From an uncultured Ruminococcus sp. (GTDB lineage Bacteria > Bacillota > Clostridia > Oscillospirales > Acutalibacteraceae), in assembly GCA_902802795.1 (NCBI GenBank), contig CADCNI010000011.1, positions 1 to 40,032 on the forward strand: DNA of 40,032 bases. The letters are read 5' to 3'. Positions within the stretch are counted from its first letter, which is position 1. Every line of letters begins with the position of its first letter. Positions 7,075 to 15,900 of this stretch are shown here, piece by piece. Below the pieces are notes generated by a model that searched no databases, was not told the DNA's origin, and saw nothing but the letters and a program-made list of their open reading frames with translations. The position numbers and the translations under genes were made by a program.

Positions 7075-7159
7075 TATCACTATCTCCCAACATGGATTTA
7101 TCAACCGAACCCGGCAGTGTGCGGAAAGTGTATGGAATGTACCGTTTCGGCCGAAAATA

Positions 7160-7300
7160 ATACTAGCACAGCACGAAAAAAGTTTCAAGTTTTTTCGATC
7201 ATTTTTTTCACTTTATCAGTTTTTTTGTTTAGTTGAACAATTTTCACTCATGGCAAAACGAGGTTTTTTTATGCAAGAAAGTCCTGTTTTTTCGACAAAA
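7160..7300 (-). promoter_or_regulatory. Promoter of the Spo0A-like gene with distal 0A-box-like site
   Basis: Minus strand: TTGAAA (7183-7188), 17 nt, TAGTAT (7160-7165) with an extended -10 TG, about 85 nt before the start codon. Further upstream, TTTTGTCGAA (minus strand, 7291-7300) matches the core of the 0A box (TGTCGAA). A weaker TGTCGAT lies at 7609-7615. The rest of the 620-nt gap (7075-7694) holds only hairpins and no convincing gene. Confidence 0.5.
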
Positions 7301-7462
7301 AGCGGCTGTGATTTGGACAAATGATACGATAAATGCCTATTGTTAATTTAATTCATCTACAAACATATGAACTTCTTCTTTCAAGTATTTTTCAATTAAT
7401 TATTTCGTTTATGATACTTTAGGTGCTTTTAGCCAAATTCATTGGACATGTTTCCGATAGAG

Positions 7463-7521
7463 AAAGGGCTCCGCCTCTTTTTATTGAACATTTTTCACAT
7501 ACCGTATCGGCTCCGCTACGG
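7463..7521. repeat. Two short hairpins resembling the 2908-2994 array
   Basis: AAAGGGC-TCC-GCC(T)CTTT (7463-7480) and CCGTA-t-CGG-ct-CCG-c-TACGG (7502-7521) have short loops and a GGCTCCGC core like the array downstream of adhE (AAGGGC-TCT-GCCCTT). They may be a decayed second copy of the same extragenic repeat. Confidence 0.35.
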
Positions 7522-7622
7522 GACATCCCCCTGCAAAAGACGGTTTCCGCCCGCCTAAATTCCTTTTTCAACCGCCGATTGTGCAAAATAACCACACAAT
7601 TTACAAAAATCGACAACAACAT

Positions 7623-7661
7623 GCGGCGGCACCCTGCATTTCCTCGCAGGCATGCCGCCGC
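7623..7661 (-). terminator. Hairpin after spoIVA
   Basis: The stem GCGGCGGCA/TGCCGCCGC (7623-7631 with 7653-7661) continues into CCTGC/GCAGG and lies about 35 nt after the spoIVA stop. On the minus strand the hairpin is not followed at once by a U-run, so termination may be imperfect or factor-assisted. Confidence 0.55.
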
Positions 7662-7694
7662 TTCTGATTTGTTCGGCTTCCCTATCTCCCGGAC

Positions 7695-9173
7695 TCAGAG
7701 AATAATGCAGATCAGACCGCTGCATCCCTCGTTGATGATGCGCTCAATGGTTTCGCGCATCTTGTCGCGCGCATCCACCGGCATCTTGCTGAGTTTGTTG
7801 TGAAGCCCTTCGTTGACCAGCTCATGCAGCGACTTGCCGAAGATATTGGACTGCCAGATGGACGAAGGTTCTTCCTCGAAGCCCTTGAGCAGATATTTGA
7901 CCAGATCTTCCGACTGCTTTTCCGAACCGACAATGGGCGCCACTTCGGTGGTGATGTCAGTCTTGATAATGTGCAGCGACGGTGCGGAAGCCGTCAGGCG
8001 CACGCCGTAGCGGCCGCCCTGCTTCATGAGTTCGGGTTCCTCCAGCGTCAGTTCCTCCATCGAAGGCATGACGATACCGTATCCGGTGCGTTCCACTTCG
8101 TCGAGCGCGTCGCTGAGCTTGTCGTATTTTTTCTTGATCTGCGCCAGTTCCGTTATAGAGCGCATGAGATCGGCTTCGCTGTCGATTTGCAGCCCCGTCT
8201 TCTCCCCGATGATCTGATAGAACAGGTTCGGTAGCAGCTCCGCCTTGACGCGGGTCTTGCCTGTGCCAAGGTCGATAGACTGCGTGGCAGCGGCGGTCAC
8301 ATAGCGATTCTCCGAAAGCGCATCCACCAGACGACCGATCTCACGGATACGGCGGATGCCCTTGGCGGCGCGGCGGATGGTATCGGTCATGTCGGCTTTG
8401 AGCCAGTGATCCCGGTCGAGCGAATGAAACCACGACGGCAGATCAATGGCAACCGAACGCACGGGGAATTCATAAAGCACCTCGGAAAGCACACTCTGAA
8501 TCTCGCTTTCGGAAATCCGCTGGCAGTTGACCGCCATCACGGGAACGCCGTATTTGTCGGTCAGCCGCTGGGCCAGCGCGGCGCTTTCGGGCGTAGTGGG
8601 GTCGGCGCAGTTGAGCAGCACGGCAAAGGGCTTGTTGATCTCCTTCAGCTCATTGATGACGCGCTCCTCCGCCTCCTCATATTCCTCGCGTGGAATGTCG
8701 CTGATGCTGCCGTCGGTGGTGACAACCAGTCCGATGGTGGAATGCTCGGTGATGACCTTGCGGGTGCCGATTTCCGCCGCCAGATTAAAGGGAATCTCCT
8801 CATCGAACCACGGGGTCTTGACCATGCGGGGCGCGTTGTTTTCGATATAGCCCAGCGACGACGGCACGATATAGCCCACGCAGTCGATCATGCGAACACG
8901 GAAAGAAGCGGTGTCGTCCAGCTCGATCTCAATGGCGTCTTCGGGAATAAACTTCGGCTCGGTGGTCATGATGGTACGTCCCGCCGCCGACTGCGGCATT
9001 TCGTCGGTGGCGCGCTCCACCTTGTATTGGCTGCTCATGTTGGGCAGAACGAGCGTTTCCATAAACTGCTTGATAAAAGTGGATTTGCCGGTACGCACCG
9101 GGCCGATCACGCCGATGTAGATATCGCCGCCGGTTCTCTCGGCAATGTCTCTGTAAATTTTGGTATCTTCCAT
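7695..9173 (-). CDS. spoIVA: Stage IV sporulation protein A, spore coat ATPase
   Basis: 492 residues, the same length as the B. subtilis protein. SpoIVA hydrolyses ATP to polymerise irreversibly on the outer forespore membrane as the basement layer of the coat. The Walker A motif GPVRTGKST is at residues 24-32 (Lys30), DCVGY lies in the nucleotide-binding half, and the C-terminus ends GLICIIL, the conserved membrane-targeting tail. ATG 9173 was chosen because MEDTKIYRDIAERTGGDIY matches the family start and GGAAGGAG lies 7 nt upstream; the 11 upstream codons are not conserved. It lies 19 nt after sipL and is therefore probably in the same mother-cell transcript (SigE control is expected from the family; I found no convincing SigE boxes). 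Confidence 0.97.
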   Translation of the reverse strand: MEDTKIYRDIAERTGGDIYIGVIGPVRTGKSTFIKQFMETLVLPNMSSQYKVERATDEMPQSAAGRTIMTTEPKFIPEDAIEIELDDTASFRVRMIDCVGYIVPSSLGYIENNAPRMVKTPWFDEEIPFNLAAEIGTRKVITEHSTIGLVVTTDGSISDIPREEYEEAEERVINELKEINKPFAVLLNCADPTTPESAALAQRLTDKYGVPVMAVNCQRISESEIQSVLSEVLYEFPVRSVAIDLPSWFHSLDRDHWLKADMTDTIRRAAKGIRRIREIGRLVDALSENRYVTAAATQSIDLGTGKTRVKAELLPNLFYQIIGEKTGLQIDSEADLMRSITELAQIKKKYDKLSDALDEVERTGYGIVMPSMEELTLEEPELMKQGGRYGVRLTASAPSLHIIKTDITTEVAPIVGSEKQSEDLVKYLLKGFEEEPSSIWQSNIFGKSLHELVNEGLHNKLSKMPVDARDKMRETIERIINEGCSGLICIIL

Positions 9174-9192
9174 TTTACTTCTCCTTCCCCAA

Positions 9193-10707
9193 TTACGCTG
9201 TGACAATCAGTAGTCGGCTTTCGCCCACGGCGTCGCCCTCGATGTCGTTGTCCGCCCGGATGGATTCCACCGAGGAATTGAATTCGCGGGCAATGTCCCA
9301 GAGTTCCTCCCCCTGTTCGGCAAAATACAGCACGGCGGCCGGACGGTTTTCGTCCGACTTGGGACGGTTCTGGTCTATTTCGACCGCGCACACGGGGCGC
9401 ACGGGAATATCTTCATAGAGCGAAGAGTGAATACACAGTTCGGTTTGCAATTCGATCTTGTTCTCCCCTGCCACGGTGTAACCGCAGGACTTCACGCCCA
9501 CCGTCACATCCGGACGGAGCATCTGTCCCGCTGCCTCCTGTGCAACGGCGCACTCAAAGCGCAGGTTTTTCTCGCTGTAGACCACGCCCTGACGGGGATC
9601 GCGGAGAATCATGCAGACCGCCATATTGCCTGTGATGGCCGTCTTGCCGTCGCGGTAGACCGCGCGGCTGTCCAGCACACTGCACCAAAGATCGCACACA
9701 CCCTCGATCTTCACGTCGCCGGTGTCCACCGTCTGACGGATAACCGCCGTCTCCGCGACAGTGCTGCACAGCTTTTCCAGTCGCATTTGTTTCTTCTGGC
9801 AGTTCACTTCATACTCCACGGAATACGCGTCGCTGATCCATTCGATGTGCATGGAACGGTAGGCCCTGACATTCGCCGCCGCGCGAAGTTCCACATCTAC
9901 CCGGCGGTATTCGCCGTCCGCGTCGGTGCGCAGCGACACATCCAGCGCATCGGTGCAAAGCCGGATATCCACCATGCAGGTATCGTCCAGCCCCGCCACA
10001 TCAAAAAACTGGTTGAACGGAATAACATATTCCATATGCTCTGGCTCGCCGCCTTGCTCGGTGCAATAGACCATCGTGAAAATCGCGTCGCCCTTGACAA
10101 TCAGCTTGTTGACAATCGGTTTGCATTCCTCGATGCACATCACCGCGTCGGTGCGGATGACGGAGGAAATGGGCGGCTTGCCCTCGCTCAGTTCAATGGC
10201 CTCCCCGATGTCAAAGGGAATGCGGGTGCAGCTCACTAAGTCGCTGACGTCGCAGGCCTCCTTTTTGAGACGAAGTCCCTGTCCTTCCACATCGCTGATG
10301 ATTTCGTTGGTTTTGGCGCATACGGCAGTCATATGCACCGTAAACGCGCCGTGAATATCCAGCTTGCGCTGGCTGACTGCGCGGCAGTTGACATAATCCA
10401 CGTGCGCCGACGCGAGCAGCTTGACATTTTCGGCGGCGTTGTCATACGGCACTGACGCCTTGAAAGGGTAATCCCGCTCACTGCAGCGGATTTTCTTGTC
10501 CCTGTCGTCGAGGTAAATCACCGAAATCTTGGCGCTGCCCTCCACCGTCAGCGCGTCAAACGACACATCCTGCGAGGTGATCATCGGCGTGACGCGGCAT
10601 TTGAGCAGCTTGCCGATATCGGGGCAATAGTCGGGCAGGGTGAAATCCACATCCACCGCCTGCTCACAGTTTCCTTCAAATAAGACTTCTACAGCTTTGC
10701 ATTCCAT
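9193..10707 (-). CDS. sipL: SpoIVA-interacting coat morphogenesis protein, DUF3794-LysM
   Basis: 504 residues. It begins MECKAVEVLFEGNCEQ and has repeated DUF3794 (SipL/SPOCS) units through the first ~450 residues (LPDYCPDIGKLLKC, LVSCTRIPFDIGEAIEL, FNQFFDVAGLDDTCMV). The C-terminus is one LysM domain (about 457-504: GEELWDIAREFNSSVESIRADN). In C. difficile SipL binds SpoIVA through its LysM domain and attaches the coat; Bacillus uses SpoVID instead. Start ATG 10707 has AAGGAGAG about 8-9 nt upstream; a longer frame to 10785 is basic and not conserved. The tandem arrangement with spoIVA supports the assignment. Confidence 0.9.
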   Translation of the reverse strand: MECKAVEVLFEGNCEQAVDVDFTLPDYCPDIGKLLKCRVTPMITSQDVSFDALTVEGSAKISVIYLDDRDKKIRCSERDYPFKASVPYDNAAENVKLLASAHVDYVNCRAVSQRKLDIHGAFTVHMTAVCAKTNEIISDVEGQGLRLKKEACDVSDLVSCTRIPFDIGEAIELSEGKPPISSVIRTDAVMCIEECKPIVNKLIVKGDAIFTMVYCTEQGGEPEHMEYVIPFNQFFDVAGLDDTCMVDIRLCTDALDVSLRTDADGEYRRVDVELRAAANVRAYRSMHIEWISDAYSVEYEVNCQKKQMRLEKLCSTVAETAVIRQTVDTGDVKIEGVCDLWCSVLDSRAVYRDGKTAITGNMAVCMILRDPRQGVVYSEKNLRFECAVAQEAAGQMLRPDVTVGVKSCGYTVAGENKIELQTELCIHSSLYEDIPVRPVCAVEIDQNRPKSDENRPAAVLYFAEQGEELWDIAREFNSSVESIRADNDIEGDAVGESRLLIVTA

Positions 10708-10909
10708 GCGCTTTCTCTCCTTTTGGGGAAGTACCGTTTTTCTTCTTCCGGTGCTTCGTTTGGTTTCTGTCCCATTCATATTCACACCCTGTCCCGATTA
10801 TGCATGACAGTTCAAAAAATTGAAAATGGTCTTTCCGACTCAGTGAAGCATCTTCCAACAGTCCTACATAAAATCCACGTCAGGAACCGATAAATTTAAA
10901 GTTTTTTCA

Positions 10910-10939
10910 TTGACATGCGCCCTTGCGTTGTGATAGAAT
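10910..10939 (+). promoter_or_regulatory. Promoter of the L,D-transpeptidase gene
   Basis: TTGACA (10910-10915), 18 nt, TAGAAT (10934-10939) with an extended -10 TG at 10931-10932. It lies about 60 nt before the start codon. Confidence 0.7.
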
Positions 10940-10998
10940 AAGTTTATCTGCAAAAGTATAAGAAGCCCGTGACAAAATATGAATGGGGAGATGACGCC

Positions 10999-11940
10999 AT
11001 GAGCGCAGCCAAAGAAGCTTCCTCAAAACCAAACGATACAAAACGCATTCTTATCACCGTTGTCGCGCTGATTGCGGTGGTCATTCTTTTGGTGGTGATC
11101 TATGTGGTAAGCTACCGAATGAAAAGAGGACCCCAGACCGCTTCCCCCTCGGACGCGGTGACGGCGACGGATATCGTCTCTCCCTCGGAAACGGCAGGGA
11201 CGACCGAAACCGCCCCACCTACCGAATCAACCACCAATCCCACCACTGCTGCCACCACCGGCTATGTCATTGATACCGACAAAAACGTCAACGAATTTGT
11301 CCGCAACCCCGACTATAAATCGGATTTTTATGTGGTTGTCTATACCCTGTCGCAATCTGTAGTGACCTACAAAAAGGACAGCAACGGCGGGTACACCAAG
11401 CTCTACAAGCGTCTCAAATGCTCCACCGGCGTAAAGGACGTCACGCCCACCAAAGAAGGGGTCTACTGCATTGTCAATAAATTCCGCTGGTATCGCCTGA
11501 TGGGCGGTGTTTACGGACAGTATTGCTGTCGTTTTTCCGAAGAAGACGGCTACTACTTCCACTCGGTTCCCTACAAGTCCAAGGACCCTTCCACCATGAG
11601 CAATGACGGCTACGACAAACTGGGTCGTTCTGCCTCTCACGGCTGCATCCGTCTGTGCGCCCGCGACGCCAAATGGCTTTACGACTACCTGCCTGTCGGC
11701 ACGCAGGTCAGCGTTGTGTGGGAGAAAGGCCCCTACGGTCTGGATATTCCCGCCAGAAACACCGATCCAAAATATGACGGCTGGGATCCCACCGACAAGT
11801 GGTCTGTCGGCAACCCCTACTTTACCGCAGAAACCACCACTACCACTACCACCACCACGACAACAGAAGATACTTCGGCAGCCAAGACGGACGCCCCCGT
11901 TACCTCTTCCGACCCGGCATCTGCCACTTCATCAGAATAA
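10999..11940 (+). CDS. Membrane-anchored L,D-transpeptidase (YkuD domain)
   Basis: 313 residues. A short cytoplasmic tail, one membrane helix (about 17-39), a Ser/Thr/Pro-rich linker (about 45-88) and an extracytoplasmic YkuD domain (about 105-245) are visible. The catalytic motif SASHGCIRL has His214, Cys216 and Arg218. The enzyme would make 3-3 peptidoglycan crosslinks or attach a ligand to the wall. The C-terminal tail contains an 11-threonine run encoded mostly by ACC/ACT codons. Start ATG 10999 is preferred over the in-frame GTG 10969 because GGGGAG lies 8-9 nt before it. The gene is monocistronic, with promoter at 10910 and terminator at 11957. Its closeness to sipL suggests but does not prove a spore-wall role. 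Confidence 0.9.
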   Translation: MSAAKEASSKPNDTKRILITVVALIAVVILLVVIYVVSYRMKRGPQTASPSDAVTATDIVSPSETAGTTETAPPTESTTNPTTAATTGYVIDTDKNVNEFVRNPDYKSDFYVVVYTLSQSVVTYKKDSNGGYTKLYKRLKCSTGVKDVTPTKEGVYCIVNKFRWYRLMGGVYGQYCCRFSEEDGYYFHSVPYKSKDPSTMSNDGYDKLGRSASHGCIRLCARDAKWLYDYLPVGTQVSVVWEKGPYGLDIPARNTDPKYDGWDPTDKWSVGNPYFTAETTTTTTTTTTTEDTSAAKTDAPVTSSDPASATSSE

Positions 11941-11956
11941 ACAGACGGTTGACAAC

Positions 11957-12014
11957 AAAAAAAGCCTCACGCGAAAATCGGAACCTTATCCGGCATCGCG
12001 CGAGGCATTTTTTT
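11957..12014. terminator. Bidirectional terminator
   Basis: The stem GCCTC-a-CGCG/CGCGCGAGGC is flanked by seven A and seven T, between the convergent L,D-transpeptidase and zinc-ribbon genes. Confidence 0.85.
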
Positions 12015-12024
12015 AATAAGACTA

Positions 12025-12255
12025 TTATTCGTTTGGTTCATCATCTTTCGGCGTTTTACCAAACAGCATTTTCAGCTTGCCGCTGAATTTCAGATCAGAA
12101 ACGATGTTTCTCATTTTCCCGCAGGAGGGACACTTGCTCTGGTAGGGAAAATAAATACAATTGACCCTTTGCAATTTAATTTGATACCTTTTGTTGATAC
12201 AACTTCGGCACGTATAAGATTCCAATCTTTTGTTTTTGTTCCACCTTGCCAACAT
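12025..12255 (-). CDS. Small zinc-ribbon protein
   Basis: 76 residues with two CxxC knuckles, CRSC (about residues 16-19) and CPSC (about 42-45, in SKCPSCGK), a typical Zn-ribbon. It is basic (MLARWNKNKR) and ends in the acidic GKTPKDDEPNE. The start is supported by AAGGGTGA 7-8 nt upstream and by a minus-strand promoter at 12372-12400. No partner gene is in its operon. RNA or DNA binding is possible. The function is not recognised. Confidence 0.65.
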   Translation of the reverse strand: MLARWNKNKRLESYTCRSCINKRYQIKLQRVNCIYFPYQSKCPSCGKMRNIVSDLKFSGKLKMLFGKTPKDDEPNE

Positions 12256-12371
12256 CTTAAATCACCCTTCACACAGCGCTCATAGTCCAACAAATATGCG
12301 TCATGAAGCCATCCTGTCCCGTATTTTCAAAAAAACAATGTACGTCATTTCATCAATTTGTCTGTGAAGTT

Positions 12372-12400
12372 AGTTTATCATAATATTTTCTTTTCGTCAA
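12372..12400 (-). promoter_or_regulatory. Promoter of the zinc-ribbon gene
   Basis: Minus strand: TTGACG (12395-12400), 17 nt, TAAACT (12372-12377) with an extended -10 TG. The leader is about 110 nt. The remainder of the 12256-12602 gap is A+T-rich and holds this promoter and the promoter of the next gene, with no other gene seen. Confidence 0.5.
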
Positions 12401-12525
12401 CTATTTATGAAAAAAACTTCATTCTTCACGAGAAAATCATATTTTATACCAAATCTCCATTGCACTTTGGAGCATTTTCTCTGTTTTTTATTCTTCACAG
12501 AATAAAGAAAAAAATACCACCCCTC

Positions 12526-12554
12526 TTGAAATACGGAAGCATATATATTATAAT
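12526..12554 (+). promoter_or_regulatory. Promoter of the RyR-domain gene
   Basis: TTGAAA (12526-12531), 17 nt, TATAAT (12549-12554), about 50 nt before the start codon. Confidence 0.7.
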
Positions 12555-12602
12555 AAGCGTAGTCCCCCTGAAAATTACTGTTTGTAAAGGAGCATTTGCA
12601 TT

Positions 12603-12890
12603 ATGAATTACACACCCCATCCGATCGACACATCTGACGTTCAACTCAGTGAAGATATTCTTGAGCTGACCGAAAAACTCGCAAAAAACGCGCATGAGGT
12701 CTGGGCCGCCGAAAGACTGGCCCAGGGCTGGCAATACGGGGAAAGCCGCAATGATGAGCAAAAACTGCATCCCTGCCTGGTCGAATACGACAACCTAAGC
12801 GAGAACGAAAAAACCTTCGACCGCAACACGGCTATGGAAACCCTCAAATGCATCATTCAGCTCGGCTACAAAATCGAAAAACAGTCTTAA
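12603..12890 (+). CDS. RyR-domain protein
   Basis: 95 residues that are essentially one RyR domain, the repeat first described in ryanodine receptors: YTPHPIDTSDVQL, ELTEKLAKNAHEVWAAERL, GWQYGESRND, HPCLVEYDNLSENEKTFDRNTAMETLKCIIQLGY. There is no signal peptide or membrane segment. AAAGGAG lies about 10 nt before ATG 12603. Stand-alone bacterial RyR proteins are known, but their role is poorly understood; ligand (nucleotide-type) binding has been proposed for the fold. The gene is monocistronic, with its own promoter and terminator. Confidence 0.88.
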   Translation: MNYTPHPIDTSDVQLSEDILELTEKLAKNAHEVWAAERLAQGWQYGESRNDEQKLHPCLVEYDNLSENEKTFDRNTAMETLKCIIQLGYKIEKQS

Positions 12891-12924
12891 AAAGAAAGTC
12901 TTATACTAAATTTTCGACTAGTAT

Positions 12925-12971
12925 AAAAACGCCTTGCCGCGGCATTTTCTGCACGCAGCAAGACGTTTTTT
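12925..12971. terminator. Bidirectional terminator
   Basis: The stem AAAAACG-c-CTTGC/GCAAG-a-CGTTTTTT separates the convergent RyR gene and the beta-helix gene, whose stop codon almost touches it. Confidence 0.75.
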
Positions 12972-12972
12972 G

Positions 12973-15900
12973 TTATTGCAGGCTCACCGTCGCTGTCTGT
13001 GAAACAGTGGAGTGTCCCCATTTATCGGTAAGCACACACCGAACCTGCATACCGTTCCATGCCGTATTGGCTATGGCGGAAATCTGCCATTCCGTTTTGT
13101 CTTCCCACAGAACCCATTCCTTGTTTTCCGAGCGGCGATAATACCATTGACAAGTCACGTTATCTCCCTTCGCGTTAACGGAAAAGGTGATTTTGCCTCC
13201 CGCCGGAACCGAGACGCTTTGGGGCTGTTCCGTCACCATCGGACCGTCATCTACAATCACATATGCCGTCGGGGAAGCCGTCTGCGTGCCGTAGGAGTCG
13301 GTTGCCACGCAACACACTTCCATCCCGTTCCACGACACGTCTGCCGCTTCCGAAAAAGAGGGAGCTGTATGGCCCTTCCACACCGACCAACATCTATCCC
13401 CCGGCATGCGACGATACCACTGATAATGCAACTCAGCACCCAATGCCTTGAACGAAAAGACCGCGTTTTCTCCCGGTTTCACATTGAGGTTCTCCGGCTG
13501 TTTTACAACCACCAAGTTATCAAGCACGTTCACCCGCGCAGGTTCGGAAACCACCATGCGGCCTTTTCCGTCCTTTACCTCGCAGCGAACCCAAGCGCCG
13601 CTACGTACCAGCTCCAACGGCAAATCAACGGATGACGTACGATAACCGATCAGCCTCTGCCACGGTTCGTCCGTTGTCTTTTGAAGATACCACTGGCAGC
13701 GCAGGTCACTTCCACTGACTTCTATACTGACCGTCGGCACTTCTCCTTCTCTGACAATTACATCTTCCGGCTGAGAGACAATTCGGAGTCCCTCATCATG
13801 CTTCCCTGATAAAACGATTTCCATACCGGTGCCCTTTACCGTCACTTTCGCCGCACGGGACGTTGCGTATTGTCCATAGGAGTCATAGATAAAACAGCGG
13901 ACTTCTCTCCCGTTCCACCGCTCATCCGCCGTCGTTTGGGCTTGGGATCCGGCCTGATCTGACCAAAGCTCCCATCTGTCGGTACTCGACGTTCTGTAAT
14001 ACCAGCGATATCGGACATCGACGCCATAGGTCCCGACGGAAAAAGAAACAGGATCCCCACAGTTCACCGTCATACTTTGGGGCTGTGAAAGGAATCCAAG
14101 CGACGGAATAACAGAATCCGCAGCTATTAACGTATTCTTAACCGCCTGGTAATATGTGCCAACCTTATTGTATGCTTCCAGCCCCTCCCAATCTTCTGCT
14201 ACCCAGGCGGACAGGTGAGACTGGGTTTGCATCTTCCATTTGGGCCATGTTACGTGGTTTTGGAGATGAGCAATCCATTGATCATTTCCATATGCAAAAC
14301 CATCCGCCCAAACGGACGCCTCATCATCCACCTTCCATTTCACCTTTGGGGGCTGCAATGTCAAGGGTATCCTACGACGCAGAGTAACTCGGATCGGCTT
14401 GGTAGAAACGTGTTTGCCGTCTCTGTCGGTAATGACACAACAAACCTGCATTCCGTTCCAGAAGTAAGAAGCTATCGCCTCTGCTGTGGGAGATGTGTGC
14501 CCCTTCCAGACCGACCAGAAGCAACTGTCATGCGGTTTGTAGTACCACTGGTATTTTAACCCGCTGCCCTGCGCCGCCACACTGAATCCCATCATCTCTT
14601 TGGCAGATGTCTGTACAGAATCCGACTGCATTACAACCACAGGCGAGGACAACCGGGAATCATTTTGGTTATACACTTCCTGTGTCACACTGTCAGCGGA
14701 AAGCGGATCAATCACCACGCTTTTAGCAGGATTGTCAAAACGGTTGCTAAGAACTGCCACCTTGCTGCCGAACGCAGACACGTCTGTTCCACTCACACCG
14801 CGAAAATCATTATCGGAAATCACTGTCAGCGACGTGCTGTCTTCCACAAAAATGCCCCGACCCTCCACATCCGTCACGGTGTTTCCGGTCACACTCCCCA
14901 TAGAATCTCTGTAGTACACGGCAATGCTGCTTCCGCCGCTTTGGGAATGGTCAGAGCTTGACCCAATCCCCCACTCGTTAAGATTGACAATCATCCTTGT
15001 CATTGCCCCCGACACATACCGTACCGTTCGATCATTTAAACGAAGAAATGTACCAGTAATCATTTGCCATTCTGTATTGGATGTAAATAGAACCTGTTCC
15101 ATGCCCACTCCGTAGCTTTCCACTCTTGCAGGTACGTCACATTGTCCCACTTTGGCAATGCGATTGTCCGTGATATTCACCACAGAACCTCCGGTCAGCA
15201 TCATACAGCGCTCACCTGTGCCTTCAATCATATTGGATGTGACGTTGCCCCCGGTGCGGTACGCATAAAGAAAAGCGCCGCAATCCGAAGCACGGCAGTT
15301 GCTGACCGTCAATCCGATAACTCCGTCAGCGTTCACACAGCTAGCCGAAAGGCTGCGGAACACACATTTTTCAACCGTAACATGTAAGGATTGGTTCGCA
15401 GCATCCTGACACCTGACGCCCACACCGCCATTCACGCCGTCAAAGACACACTGGTTCACTGTCACATTCCGGGACATCATTACTTTTCCAAACTCATTCC
15501 AGACATATCCGATAAAAACCGCTTCCCGCGAATGAGGCGTTTCTTCTCCCACCGTCACAGAATCATGGAAGGTACAGCCGCTGATCACAACATTGTCAGC
15601 ACTTGCCAGCATGATATCGTGGCAGGAGGATTGCCGCATATCCAGATGGCAAAGATGAATATCACTCGCGTTGATCATGATAATCGGCGAAGTGAGAACA
15701 TCTCCGGCGGAAGCTCCCGCATTCCAGCGCCCGCCGCAGATCGTCACGTCAATCAGTGACTTATAATCTTCCACCCTTTCAGAGATACCGTTTTCGATAT
15801 CCTCCGTTATATTTATTCTTCCGCCTTGTAACATACATCCGTTGTCGCCGCGATAGTTGAGTTCCGCTCCGTCACTGAGTATGAAGCGGATATGCGAAGA

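Noticed and set aside
7419-7622. A 67-codon frame in the gap between the Spo0A-like gene and spoIVA
   Set aside because: No ribosome site, no recognisable domain, and it runs through the hairpins. It is probably chance.
10720-10900. SigE-type promoter before sipL
   Set aside because: Expected from the biology, but no pair of boxes with acceptable spacing could be found by eye.
12111-12293. A 60-codon frame overlapping the zinc-ribbon gene
   Set aside because: The overlapping frame has two CxxC knuckles, a ribosome site and a terminator; this one has none of these.
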